Assembly: GCF_027580225.2 (NCBI RefSeq)
Contig: NC_073343.2
Span: 1,302,001 to 1,366,000 of the forward strand
Origin: Misgurnus anguillicaudatus
Lineage: Eukaryota > Chordata > Actinopteri > Cypriniformes > Cobitidae
DNA length: 64,000 nucleotides
Reading direction: 5' to 3'
Shown here: positions 12,401-22,385 of the stretch, piece after piece
How positions within the stretch are numbered: the stretch's first letter is position 1
Layout: the number at the start of each line of letters is the position of its first letter
Program-made: the position numbers and the translations under genes
The notes under the pieces: generated by a model
The model's input: only the letters and a program-made list of their open reading frames with translations
The model's database searches: none
What the model was told of the DNA's origin: nothing

Positions 12401-15400
12401 GTAGTTTTCTATTCCGTTTTTATAGTGGTGAAAAATGGGTTCAAAGCTGACCTTGACCAGTATTTGATTATTTGTATGACACAACGAACCTAAGACCGAG
12501 ACTTTTTACATACAATAATGATATAAATATACTATAATAACAATGCATATATCAAAAATCTCATTTTTTTTCTTAATGCATGACAAACATTGCTAGTCGT
12601 GTTACTCATTGCTCTGAGCATTATTATTGCATCACATTAATGCATTTGGCAGACGCTTTTACCTAAAGCACATATTTCTTTATCAGTATATGTGCTGCAT
12701 TTACTTAAAATGTGGACTGTTTTAAACATTGCCAGCCCATTGCTGTAGTTTAAACAGCTGTGAAGCATATGTCTGGGTCTAGTCCTGAATGTATATAATA
12801 AACAGTATACGTCTGTTCATTCACAGTGAATTCATTTTAAAAAACATATCTTTTTCTGTTTTAGGCGAGAATAATCTTCCCCATATGCATTTCAGGCTGT
12901 ATTTTGTTTTACTCTCACAGAGACTGCTTAGAAACTTTGTCCGCAGGAGAGTTTTGCAATATTATTCCCATAGGATTGGCTATTGAACTATATACAGAAT
13001 GGTGAAGTGTAATGTAATAAGCATGCCAAGCATGAATAGTTTTCAAAATAATACCTTAAATTAGAACGTGAGAACGCTAGAAATGTTTTCATAATCACAT
13101 GCAATTCCCAATTCAAACCATACATTGGGAATAAATAATAATATACCAAGACGTGGCAAGTCTCCAAACACATTCATCATGAAAACTTCTTGAATAATAC
13201 GTTTGTGTGTGTCTAACAGATACAGGACCTACATGAGGCCCAAATACAAGGTGGCTCATAAAATGGTAACAGAAATGGAGTGGAAGTGTTGCCATGGATA
13301 CAGTGGAGAAGACTGCAATGAGGGACCAAACGGGGGATCTAATACTCAGATCTCAACAGTCAGGCCTAAACCCTCACAACCAGGACAATCTGGAACCGGT
13401 ACTGGTCAGGGACAGAGTGGAGGGAATGGTGGGTCAAAAATTTGATAAAACTATACTGTATACCGTATTTTTTCTTTGCTACGGCCTGTATAAAAACACA
13501 CATGTGCTATCTTTGCCTAGGGAGAGGTGACAATGAAAAAATGAGACAAATGGAAGACAAAATCCAGCGGTTGACCAAAGACCTAAACGACGTGCAGTCA
13601 TCACTGCGTGAGATGAATGAGAAAATCCAAGGAAATAACGGCGGCAAGACGCCGGCCGATGCGGCCCAACCGGAAATGAAAGAGACCATCCATAACATTC
13701 AGACCAAGCTGGACCAGCTGGATAACCGGACACAAGCTCACGACAAGACTCTAGTCAGCATCAACAACCATCTAGTGAACGGGAAAGGAGACAATGACGT
13801 TGATGATGGGGGAATAGGAGGAGGCAAGTTCAACACTTTGAAGGAGGAGATCCTCCGAGAACTTGAACGTCGAGTGACGCTATCCTGTGCCGCCTGTCAG
13901 GCTGGAGTGGAGGACCTACGACGGCAACAGCAGCAAGACAGGGAAAGGATCTCAGCCCTGGAAAAGCAAATTAGTGCCATGGACCAACGCCACCGCCAGA
14001 CGCTTGACGGCTTGCGCCGAGACCTTAGTCGGTCTCAAGACTGCTGTGACACGGTCGTGGACCTCAGAGGAAGACTGAATGACATGGACAGGAAGATAAG
14101 CTCCACGTCGGAGGCCTACGACAAGCTGCAGGAGCGTCTTAACAGGGTAGAAACTTGGGGTGGTGGACATTTTGGAGGAGGACAAGATGGACAAGGACAA
14201 GTCCCTAGCTTGGCGGAGGACTTCTTCAATGATCATCTACAAGACCTGGAGAGGCGGCTGAACAACACAGTCCAGAGGACAGAGGAGAACTGTGCCTATA
14301 TGGAAACAAACATACGGGACTTAGTCCAGAAGGAGATTAGAAATCTTCGCAATGATTTCAATAATCGTATTAATGACCAGGCTGACAGAATTGGTGACAT
14401 GGAGATCGATATAGGAAATGTAAAAGAAACTATATTTGATATTAATAAGCACTTGTCTCGGTTGGAGAACACAACATCCTTTATAGACAAGAGGTTAAGC
14501 GAATGCTCTGGGTGCTCGGTTTCTGTGCCGAGTTCAGGGGGTGGCAGTCCAAACCCACAGGACACGGTGAAGTCTTTGGAATGGAGAGTCATTGCAAGTG
14601 AAGATGAGATCAAGAGGTTTGACACAAGACTTAAGGATCTGTCTGTGTCTGGTGATTCGCTCGTGGATAGGGTGATCAACCTCAGCCACGACGTTCGCAA
14701 GATCAAAGCGCTCACCGGAGATAACGGAGAGCATTTCAACAGAATTGTCGATGAGATCGAGAACTGTGATGTTTGTAGCACGGTCGAAGATGACCTGAAG
14801 AAACTCAAGAACATCACAAACCATGCAATGGATAGGTGGCAAAGAGAAATGAACACCATTAAGGATAAATTTGACTCTGGTCAGACGGGCTGTGCAGATG
14901 TGTGCTCCGGTTTGCAAGAAGAGATGAATCAGTTGAGGGAGGACGTACAGAAATGCAGCAGTCACTGCAAGATCACGTTGAATACTCCTACGGGAACTGA
15001 TTCGGGAACAGGTCATCTGGATGATCCCCAAAAACCGCTGGATGGCCATAGTGTCATCAGCAGCAACAACGGTGACCTGAGGTCGATCCGTGGAGAATTG
15101 TCCGAGGTCATCTTGACCTTCAGTTCCATCAATGACACGTTGAAAGGGCTGGAGCACGTGGTCCAGAAGCACGACAGCGTAGTTACGGATCTGGGAAACA
15201 CCAAAGACAAAATCATTTCTGAAATTGACAAGATCCAGCAGGAAATGACAGAGCACATAGAAGACAGCAGGCTACGCTTTGACAACGTGGATAGAGACGT
15301 ACGGCGGTTCGTGGTCGAGATGGGTGACTGCAAAAGGAGCGGCGATGGTTTGGATAAGAGGCTTTCTAAACTTGAAGTGGTTTGTGGCCGGCTGGACTCC

Positions 15401-18400
15401 GTCTCCGACAATCTGCAGAAGATCAAAGATGGCTTGAACAAACACGTGTCTGGCCTGTGGAGCTGTGTCAATGGACTAAACAACACAGTGACCTCACACA
15501 GCGGGTTCATTGAAATCCTCCAGAACACACATCTGGACGATATCCACGGCAATATCAAGAGACTAAATTCCTCAATGGTCCACATCCTCAAGGAGTTTCA
15601 CAGCTTGACTGAGCAAGACTTTTCAGGTTTGACTTTTAAAAGAGTGCATGGTTTGCTTTCTACATACAGCAGTTTAAATTCGCTAACACTTAACAATAAA
15701 GTTGTATTCGTTAACATTAGTTAATGCATTAAACTAACAATGAATGAACAATACATCTACAGCATTTATTAATCTTAGCTCATTTTAATTCCAGCATTTA
15801 ATACATTTTTAAAGTCAAAAGTTGTAACTGTTAACATTTGTTAATGCACAATGAACTAACACGAAAAATTGGTATTAACTAACATTAACAAAGATGAATA
15901 AATTCTGAAAAACTATATTGCCTTGTTGTTATATGTTAGCTAATCCATTTATCAATGTTAACAAATACTAGCTTACTGTAAAGCAGGAGTCGGCAACATT
16001 AGGCACGCATGTCACTATTGGCACGTTCAGGGAAAATCAACGACACATGCAAGATAAATGCTGTATTTAACACAAAATTATTATTGTTTGTTACGTTTAA
16101 GAAATGTTGATGAAATGCATGTTAATCTGTAATCATAATTAAAATTCTTGTTTAGATATAGTTGTCAATGTCACATGTTGACGATTGGTGTCTTGAACTT
16201 AACGTTTCCGTTACTCTTTAGATTGTGCAAATTGAAATAGCAAAATAGCGAAAGAAAAATGCGCCCAATGGAAACACGGCAGTTTTACATAAACTCCCAT
16301 ATATTGCAAAAAATGTTTTTACTATCGGGTGAGGTGGTTTTTCAGGCAGTTCAAGAAATTTATATATTGCAAAACTGCAAAGGAATTTTTTCCCGCCTAT
16401 ACCGGTCACCTGATTTGCGTCACATTATCATTCTTTTTAAATAGTGCAGTATGTTTTATTGGGAGACAAGGCAGAAAAGGTGTGTTTGACTTCATGAGGC
16501 ATCCACAAACCGACAATTGCATAACATCAAAATACCGTGAGAGCGATTCGGGAGTTGTCGGTATTTTGACGTCATCTGCAAGTCAGTCTGCGTGACGCTG
16601 TATGAAGTCGAACTAGCCTGGCTCCGCCCTTCTACGTGCTTTCGCTTAATTTTCATTTCGCTTCAGTACTACATCTGGGACTGCTGTGTAGAGTTTCATT
16701 TTCTCCTGCAAAAATCTGCAGGTCCAATCAGCGAACAGAGGGGGGTGGCTAAGAACGATGACGTTGAGGTTGTGCGTCAGTTTGAGTTGTAGTTCAGTAA
16801 TGGCAGCGGAGAAAGACGTGAGAAAACCTATTCGGTCCGTTGTTGCAAAACTGCCGAATATACAGAAGTTGAAGCCGGAGCAAGAACAATGTTTGCTAAG
16901 TTTTGTTGGTCTGATCATTTGGACTTGTTGTTTCCGGCCGTTTCGATGCCTGACATACGTCACGACCAAACGTTAGCGATTGGTTATGGCAGATTCAGAG
17001 TGACTCTGGGCAGATCCAATAGTTTTAAACTTCAACAGAGGACCCTCCTTAACGGAAGTAACGCTTTGCAATGGAGCATGGCCAGACTCTCGATACAAAT
17101 GAAATGAATGTACGAGAGTCTAGTTGGACCAGGCTAAAGTCGAACACCCTTTGCCGTGGATTTTGGACGAGACAACAAAATTACATTTTAGACACATAAC
17201 ATCGGTTAATGGAAACGCTGTCATTTTGCAATAGTTTTTTGTAAACATTTAACATAAAAATACCAAAAATAACATACATTTTATGCAAATCTTAAGGGTA
17301 TGGGATCGGCAAATGACCACGAGCCGGGAATCAAACTCGGGTCGCTGAAAGTGTGAAAGCACCACATGTCGGACCACTACACCATCAGCTCTGACTATTT
17401 TACGCAAATCTTTAATGGAAATGCAGCTAATGATGCCCAGGAAAAACATAATTGGCACGTCAATAAGGTTGCTGACTCCTGTTGTAAAGTGTTACTATAA
17501 ATTCTCTAAATTTCCAGCAGCAGAAACTGACTTGGCTTACTTCTGTGGACGTGGAAAGAGACAAACTCTGCTTCTTCCTGTTTCTTATTATACTGTAGGT
17601 TTACCTGGACCACCAGGTCCTATGGGAGAAACAGGGCCCCCTGGTCCACAAGGGCCTCCAGGAAGGGATGGACTACAAGGTAGAGATGGACTTCCAGGTC
17701 CTTCAGGCTTACCTGGGCCAAAGGGACCTCCTGGTAAGAAACCTTTTGTTTTCATGTATCACACTGTAGCTTTATAGGTTAAATGAATACATTCATGATG
17801 TACATTACACAATAGTCACTTACATTTCACTTTTTAAATTTCAGGTCTTAGAGGAGAGAAAGGTATGTTTTTCATTTGCTTAAAATTCTTTTAGCAGCCA
17901 GATCTTAAACACATTTTCTGGATTAATTTTACTCAACAGCTGGGTTTCTGCTTTTCTGACCCAACGCATGGGTTAAAAAATATCCCAGCGTTTTTTAGAG
18001 TGTACACAGTGTAAAAATAAATGTTGTTACCAATTGAGCTACAAGACCCAATAATTTAAGCTTGTGCGCCGTCTTGACTGTTACCATGTGTTTAGATGTG
18101 TGATCATAAGCGCAGGGTCAGTAGTTGAGCCAAAGGTCAGCAGCTGATCACTAAAACTGGCACGTGTGAAGGCGGTCCTCAGTATTTTAGTGGATGTGGT
18201 TAAAATTAGAATGTGGGAGTTCTGACATCACCAGTTTTTTGAGCAAAATTTCAAAGACAAATTGTATGGTTTTGTTTCTAAACACACCATCATTTTAATT
18301 TCAGGTCAGGATGGTTCAGATGCCAAAATACCTCGTCTGTCTTTCTCAGCTGCTCTTACAAATCCTATGGCTGCAGCTGGAACGATCATTTTTGATAAGC

Positions 18401-19615
18401 CATTTGTGAATGAAGGAGACTTTTATAATCCACGAACAGGTAAACATTAAAACAACCCTGGCTGCATTTAAAATTAAGATTTTGTTATAATATTATATAA
18501 GATTTTCATTTTTACATTTAATATACAATGTAAGTATGTTATATATATACTTTTCGTGATTTATTGTTTTCTACAAAAAAAACACGAACGTAATATTTTG
18601 TGAAAAATCATCTTGATATCTTTAATATTGACTGAGTTTTTAGTTGAAATCAAATTTTTAGACTCCTAATCTCCTAATAATTAGATTATAAGACGTTAAA
18701 GGGACATTACACTTTTTGGGAAAATATACACAATCACCCCCCAAAATTAAATATTTGATTCTTATCGTTTTGAAATCCATTCAGCTGATCTCTGGGTCTG
18801 GCGGAACCACTTTTAGCATAGCTAAGCACATTCCATTGAATCTGATTGGACCATTAGCATCGCGCTAAAAAATAACCAAAGAGTTTTGATATTTTTCCTA
18901 TTTGAAACTTGACTCTTAAGAAGTTACATTGTGTACTAAGACCAACAGAAAAGTTTTAAATATGAAAAATATTAAAACTCTTTGGTTAATTTTAGCGCGA
19001 TGCTAATGGTCTAATTAGATTCAATGGATTGTGCTAAGCTAAGCTAAAAGTGTTAGTGCCGGACCCGGAGATTGGCTGAATGGATTCCAAAACAGTAAGA
19101 ATCAAATGTTTAACTCTACGGGAGCTGGAAAATGAGCATATTTAAAAAAAACTGGAGTGTCCCTTTAACCTGGATTTTCACAGACAGAGTCAAATACAAT
19201 ATATGTAATATATAACAAAAAATATACGAGTAAATACTAACTTACTGTATAAGACGGAGCACTGAAAAGTTGTATATCATCTGTGTTGAAATCCACAGGT
19301 ATCTTTACTGCACCACTAGATGGACGTTACTTCTTTAGCGCCATCCTCACGGGCCACAAAAATGAGAAGATTGAGGCTGTGCTGTCCAAGTCTAACTACG
19401 GCATGGCTCGCGTAGACTCGGCGGGTTACCAGCCAGAAGGCTTGGAAAAACCCATGGCGGAGACCAAACCTACACCAGGTTCTCTGGCTGTCTTCAACAT
19501 CATCCTACCCCTTCAGCAAGGGGACACAGTCTACATAGACCTGGTCATGGGCAAACTGGCTCATTCGGTGGAGCCCCTAACTATCTTCAGTGGTATGCTT
19601 CTGTATGAAATGTAA
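9281..19615 (+). CDS. emilin1: EMILIN-1, extracellular matrix glycoprotein (5' end missing)
   Basis: EMILINs are secreted trimer-forming glycoproteins that associate with elastic fibres; in vertebrates EMILIN-1 restrains TGF-beta precursor processing and binds integrin alpha4beta1 through its C1q head. Visible coding exons are 9281-9403, 13220-13428, 13521-15626, 17599-17733, 17845-17862, 18305-18439 and 19299-19615, all phase-compatible, giving about 1013 residues. Domain order is a cysteine-rich EMI domain, a long coiled coil, 19 Gly-X-Y triplets and a C1q domain, the classic EMILIN order. The coiled-coil C-terminal part ([20 protein letters not shown]) is much closer to EMILIN-1 than to EMILIN-2 or the multimerins as I know them. 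The first exon (start codon, signal peptide) is not seen. The next gene, khk, is convergent. I cannot tell from this window which fish duplicate (a or b) this is. Confidence 0.93.
9580..10322. mobile_element. PIF/Harbinger-like non-autonomous transposon
   Basis: The ends GGGCCCTATCTT (9580) and AAAATAGGGCCC (ending 10322) are inverted copies, and both flanks carry TAA (9577-9579 and 10323-10325). A 3-bp TAA/TTA duplication is the usual PIF/Harbinger pattern. There is no transposase in this 743-bp copy, so it would depend on a helper. Superfamily assignment is inference from the duplication. Confidence 0.7.
10428..11000. mobile_element. TAGCC-end transposon with 9-bp duplication and RecQ-like helicase fragment
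   Basis: A 573-bp element running from TAGCCTAG to CAGGCTA. It is flanked on both sides by the identical 9-mer GTATTATGC (10419-10427 and 11001-11009), a perfect target-site duplication. Inside, 10628-10876 encodes an N-terminal piece of a RecQ-like helicase. A second element with the same ends, also with a 9-bp duplication, lies at 16614-17136. The superfamily is uncertain; helicase-bearing DNA transposon lineages such as AcademH are one candidate to test. Confidence 0.85.
10628..10876 (+). pseudogene. RecQ-like helicase N-terminal fragment inside a transposon
   Basis: An 82-codon open frame starting [11 protein letters not shown]. Residues about 43-65 read [19 protein letters not shown], in which LPTGYGKS is a Walker A ATP-binding loop of the kind that opens RecQ/DEAD superfamily 2 helicases. 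The frame then runs into unrelated sequence and stops, so motifs Ia to VI, including the DExH box, are missing. It sits wholly inside the element at 10428-11000, so I read it as a transposon-borne remnant and not a host gene. Confidence 0.65.
11096..11283. mobile_element. Single arm of a TTAA-flanked foldback element
   Basis: It begins TTAA then AGGGACATTCCACTTTTTTT and continues through AGCTCCCATAGAGTTAAACA to ACCATTAGCATCGCGCT. The same arm sequence forms both halves of the complete foldbacks at 18700-19164 and 20182-20977. The opposite arm is absent here. Confidence 0.75.
13220..13428 (+). CDS. emilin1: emilin1 exon 3: second half of EMI domain plus Gly/Ser/Gln-rich linker
   Basis: Acceptor TCTAACAG and donor GTGGGT. 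It reads [16 protein letters not shown], then [14 protein letters not shown], completing the seven cysteines of the EMI domain. A low-complexity linker rich in Pro, Gly, Ser, Thr and Gln follows. The exon ends one base into a glycine codon. Confidence 0.92.
13521..15626 (+). CDS. emilin1: emilin1 exon 4: long coiled-coil region
   Basis: A single 2106-nt exon, open throughout, preceded by TTTGCCTAG and followed by GTTTGA. It encodes about 702 residues of heptad-rich, charged sequence with scattered cysteines and NxS/T sites, matching the giant coiled-coil exon of EMILIN-1. The first codons at the junction with exon 3 read GRGDNEK, placing an RGD tripeptide just before the coiled coil. The open frame continues 32 codons past the donor into transposon-derived sequence. 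Upstream of 13521 the same frame is open from 13442 but that part is intron. Confidence 0.94.
15640..15960. mobile_element. Inverted-repeat element after exon 4
   Basis: Sequence rich in GTTAACATTAGTTAATGCA, which I recognise as a common teleost DNA-transposon family. Copies of the TTAGTTAATGCA/TGCATTAACTAA motif appear in both orientations. It supplies the stop codon that would be used if intron 4 were retained. Confidence 0.55.
16203..17216. mobile_element. TIR element interrupted by the second helicase-fragment transposon
   Basis: AACGTTTCCGTTA near 16200 is matched in inverted orientation by TTAATGGAAACGCT near 17206. The middle is occupied by the independent insertion 16614-17136, whose 9-bp duplication lies inside this element, so the outer element is older. 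Outer ends are approximate. Confidence 0.5.
16614..17136. mobile_element. TAGCC-end transposon, second copy, 9-bp duplication
   Basis: A 523-bp element from TAGCCTGGCTCC to GGACCAGGCTA, flanked by the identical 9-mer AAGTCGAAC at 16605-16613 and 17137-17145. Ends and duplication length match the element at 10428-11000. From 16800 it encodes [18 protein letters not shown] and then [17 protein letters not shown], which resembles the residues just before the Walker A loop of the same RecQ-like helicase; the frame diverges before the Walker A motif. Confidence 0.8.
17285..17400 (-). mobile_element. tRNA-derived SINE head
   Basis: On the minus strand the sequence contains TGGTGTAGTGGT, fitting an RNA polymerase III A box, and about 35 bases on GAGTTTGATTCCC, fitting a B box. 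This is the pattern of a tRNA-derived SINE promoter. I do not see a clean acceptor stem, so it is not called as a tRNA gene. Confidence 0.65.
17599..17733 (+). CDS. emilin1: emilin1 exon 5: collagen-like segment
   Basis: Acceptor TATACTGTAG and donor GTAAGA. The exon encodes 15 uninterrupted Gly-X-Y triplets, beginning [18 protein letters not shown]. Both boundaries split a glycine codon after its first base, so the triplet register runs on into the next exon. The collagen stem aligns the C1q trimer in EMILINs. Confidence 0.93.
17845..17862 (+). CDS. emilin1: emilin1 exon 6: 18-bp collagen micro-exon
   Basis: Only 18 nt, bounded by TTTCAG and GTATGT, encoding GLRGEK plus the first base of the next glycine codon. 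Two Gly-X-Y triplets stay in register with exons 5 and 7. Its size would hide it from most ORF-based searches. Skipping it would remove exactly six residues without a frame change. Confidence 0.85.
18305..18439 (+). CDS. emilin1: emilin1 exon 7: last collagen triplets and start of C1q domain
   Basis: Acceptor ATTTCAG, donor GTAAAC. It finishes the collagen stretch with GQDGSD and then reads [13 protein letters not shown], the usual first beta strand of a C1q domain, ending FYNPRTG. Boundaries split glycine codons in the same phase as exons 5 and 6. Confidence 0.92.
18700..19164. mobile_element. TTAA-flanked foldback element in emilin1 intron 7
   Basis: TTAA at 18696-18699 and 19165-19168 flanks an element that starts AGGGACATTACAC and ends GGAGTGTCCCT. 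Its arms (ATCTGATTGGACCATTAGCA versus TGCTAATGGTCTAATTAGAT) pair along most of their length. It is the same family as 11096-11283 and 20182-20977. TTAA duplications point to piggyBac- or Kolobok-type transposition. Confidence 0.8.
19299..19615 (+). CDS. emilin1: emilin1 exon 8: C1q domain and stop
   Basis: Acceptor AAATCCACAG. It reads [20 protein letters not shown], then [19 protein letters not shown], and ends [10 protein letters not shown] before TAA at 19613-19615. The loop containing GLE corresponds to the human integrin alpha4beta1 loop, and the glutamate known there as E933 is conserved. The loop is one residue shorter than the human loop as I know it. Confidence 0.94.
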
Positions 19616-20177
19616 CAGGGGTACCATCGCAACGGAGCACTGAGACTATTCAAACTCGGGTGACCGGCCAAAACGATGGGGCTAGGACAGGATGCTTAAA
19701 CGGACTGGGATGGCGACGAGGAGGGTTTGTCTGCATTTCAAACCTACGTTTTCAAACCTACGGATGTTGTTAGACCTCCTATGAACTCCTTGAACAGACT
19801 TGGAAATGGAGGAACTATTGCGCCCTTGATATGTAATCCTAACTCGCATTTCGGAGAAGTGTTGTAACTAAGAAGTGTTGCGGATTTGTGCGACCGCTTG
19901 TCGATGTTTTGAGATATTTTCATGTTATATGAATCACAGACATGAGTTATGAATCATCTCGCATGCACCGAAGATGACCGTGAGGTCTGTTTGACTTCCC
20001 ATCTATGCCACTGCACGGTAAAAGTACTCTTCTGCCAAAGAGCTTGACTCACAGTCAGGGTTAGGCTGATGTGTGTTATTTGGGGGTGGGGGGCGTGGGA
20101 AAAGAGATGATAGAAATATTAATTCGTATTTTTGCTGTGAATGATTTAATTCCTGTGCACCTTTATCTTTTTACAGT
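19616..20177 (+). other. emilin1 3' UTR / 3' flank
   Basis: Non-repetitive sequence immediately after the stop codon, without an obvious AATAAA before the foldback at 20182. The transcript may run through the foldback; AATAAA occurs at 22380-22385 as one candidate signal. The true 3' end cannot be fixed from sequence alone. Confidence 0.4.
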
Positions 20178-20181
20178 TTAA

Positions 20182-20977
20182 AGGTACATTCCACTTTTTT
20201 TTAAAATATGCTCATTTTCCAGCTCCCCTAGAGTTAAACATTTGATTCTTGCCGTTTTGGAATCCATTCAGACGATCTCCTGGTCTGGCGCTACCACTTT
20301 TGGCATGGCTTGGCACGGTCCATTGAATCTGATTGGACCATTGGCATTGTGCTAAAAAAATGGCCAAAGAGTTTCGATATTTTTCTTATTTGAAACTTGA
20401 CTTTTCTTTAGTTGCATCGTGTACTAAGACAGACAGAAAATTAAAAGTTGCGATTTTCTGGGCGATATGGCTGGAAACTGTGCTCTCATTCTGGCGTGGT
20501 GATCGGGGACTTTGCTGCCGTGGCATGACTGCAGCAGGCGCAGTGATATTGCGCTGCACCTGAAAATAGTCCCAATGCTATTAAAAGTAACCAAGGGGAC
20601 TATTTTCGGGCAGTGCATAGTATCGCTGCGCCTGCTGCAGCCATGTTGGGACAGCGGGGTCCTTGGTTATTGCGCCAGAATGAGAGTATAGTTCCTAGTC
20701 ATATCGACCTAGAACTTTTTTAACTTTTTGTTTTTCCGTCGTCTTGGTGCACGATGTAACTACAGAAGAGTCAAGTGTTGAATGGGAAAAATATCGAAAC
20801 TCTTTTGTTGTTTTTGGCGCGATGCTAATGGTCTAGTCGGATTCAGTGGATTGTGCTGAGCTATGCTGGGGGTGCTAGCGCCAGACACGGGGATCGGCTG
20901 GGTGGATTTCAGAACGGTAAGAATCAATTGTTTGAGCTGGAAAATGGGTATATTTTCAAAAAAAGTGGAATGTCCCT
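20182..20977. mobile_element. Large TTAA-flanked foldback element downstream of emilin1
   Basis: TTAA at 20178-20181 and 20978-20981. It starts AGGTACATTCCACTTTTTTT and ends AAAGTGGAATGTCCCT. The outer arms are the family seen at 18700. The centre (about 20450-20740) is a second inverted repeat: ATGGCTGGAAACTGTGCTCT and GCAGGCGCAGTGATATTGCG pair with GCGCCTGCTGCAGCCATG and AGAATGAGAGTATAG on the other side. Confidence 0.78.
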
Positions 20978-21446
20978 TTAAGACTTATAGCAAGGTTACT
21001 TACAATTAAGAGATTATCTTTAAATGTAGAGTATGTGCTTTAATTCTGTTTTTTTTTCTTTCTGATTTTCGATATTACAAGTGCCACATTTTACAGGAAT
21101 AGCATCCTGACGATGCTTGTGCAAAATGCTTTTACTTTTAGTTAAGAAACGTTAAATGCAATGTGAAGATGATGTGCATTATTGCTTTTCATGCAAAGTC
21201 CCCAGGTGCCTTGGATAAATATCAGTATTAAATAACAAAAAAGAGACAATCAAATATTTTATTCTCATCCATGTTCCTAAATGCCTGAAAAAAGAGTTTT
21301 GCAATGTTTTTGTAATTGTCGATATGCTTTTATAAACATCAGATCTATCAGAATGAAGAGCGATTGCATTTTGCTGTACATTGCATATTTATACTCCTTG
21401 TTAGCTCAGTACAGTTTGGCTTTGAATTCTGATTATAAGTTTCTTT

Positions 21447-21673
21447 ATTCTTTTGAACACAAATGAAGATATTTTGATAAATTATTGTAAGCACACAGTT
21501 GATGGTACCCATCGCCTTCCATTGTTTTTCCTACTATGCATGCCAGTGGGTCCCATCATTTATCAAAATGTCTTCTTTTGTGTTCAACAGAATAAAAAAA
21601 CTCATATAGGTTTATAACAACATGAGGGTGAGTAAATGATGACAGAAATTTGATGTTTGGGTGAACTATCCCT
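21447..21673. mobile_element. MITE ending GGGTGAACTATCCCT
   Basis: It ends GGGTGAACTATCCCT followed by TTAA (21674-21677), the common fish GGGATAGTTCACCC terminus, also seen at 27073 and near 5735. The left end (near GAACACAAATGAAGATATTT) is less certain. Confidence 0.55.
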
Positions 21674-22379
21674 TTAATGTGGTTTAACTGGTTCAAGTGC
21701 CTTTGAAAAATAACTCTGAAGATTTTAAGGGGTGCCCTTCATCATCCGATTTTGTCTTGTGTGGTCTCACTTGAATGTTTACTGTTCAGCGACCCAAAGA
21801 ATTTTAAACTATGCGGCTTTGCTAGAAAACAAAGATGGATTTTGTATGTGTGAAACAGATACTCGTGTAATTTCCATAGCAAAATCCATGAATTTTCTAA
21901 ACGTTTATGATCCTTTATATGGGCAAGAATGTTGAAAATTAAGGCTGCTATCTATACGTGCTTTAATGTTTCATTTAATTACATTAAAATTCCTAAACTT
22001 AAAAATAAATGCTACTTCAGCAACAAATAGCATCTGTTAAATCTGATAAAGAGACTTTAAAGTCAGTAATGAAGAGTTTCGTTGCAAAACGAGATAACCA
22101 CCGTTTTGTTAATTGTTCAGAAATCGCGTTTTTTGGTTGTGCATTCCAATTAATTTCAATGCAACTGCAGTTGGTTTGTTTTGATTTAAACCTTCATAAC
22201 TTAAAAAATACAGCTAAGTAGCATCATAAAACAAAATAATAACATGATAACATAATAATAAACATGTTTTGACAAAAAAAAAAATGGATTTATCTCGTTT
22301 TGCAACGAAACTCTTCAGTTCTTCCTTTATGGTCTAACCTGTTACCTTGAATGTGTACATTGGCAACACGTGTGTTTCA

Positions 22380-22385
22380 AATAAA
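22380..22385 (+). terminator. Candidate polyadenylation signal for emilin1
   Basis: An AATAAA hexamer in an AT-rich setting, 2.8 kb after the emilin1 stop. Such hexamers are frequent by chance here, so this is only a candidate. Confidence 0.25.

Larger units (their letters stand above)
9404..13219. other. emilin1 intron 2
   Basis: A 3.8-kb intron with a GTAAGT donor and an AACAG acceptor. It holds three transposon-derived blocks (9580-10322, 10428-11000 and 11096-11283, annotated separately). From about 11290 to 13219 I see AT-rich sequence and repeat fragments but no exon. Confidence 0.85.

Noticed and set aside
13442..13520. The 26 codons of open frame before emilin1 exon 4, beginning with a methionine
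   Set aside because: A TTTGCCTAG acceptor at 13520 joins in phase with exon 3; the upstream part is intron.
14296..15591. Long open frames on the minus strand (up to 240 codons) opposite emilin1 exon 4
   Set aside because: They are antisense shadows of a GC-richer coding exon, show no domain, and have no splice or promoter support.
16800..16976. Host helicase gene
   Set aside because: The frame is confined to a transposon with a 9-bp duplication and stops before the Walker A loop.
17285..17400. Possible functional tRNA gene on the minus strand
   Set aside because: A and B boxes are present but no acceptor stem or clean cloverleaf; better explained as a SINE.
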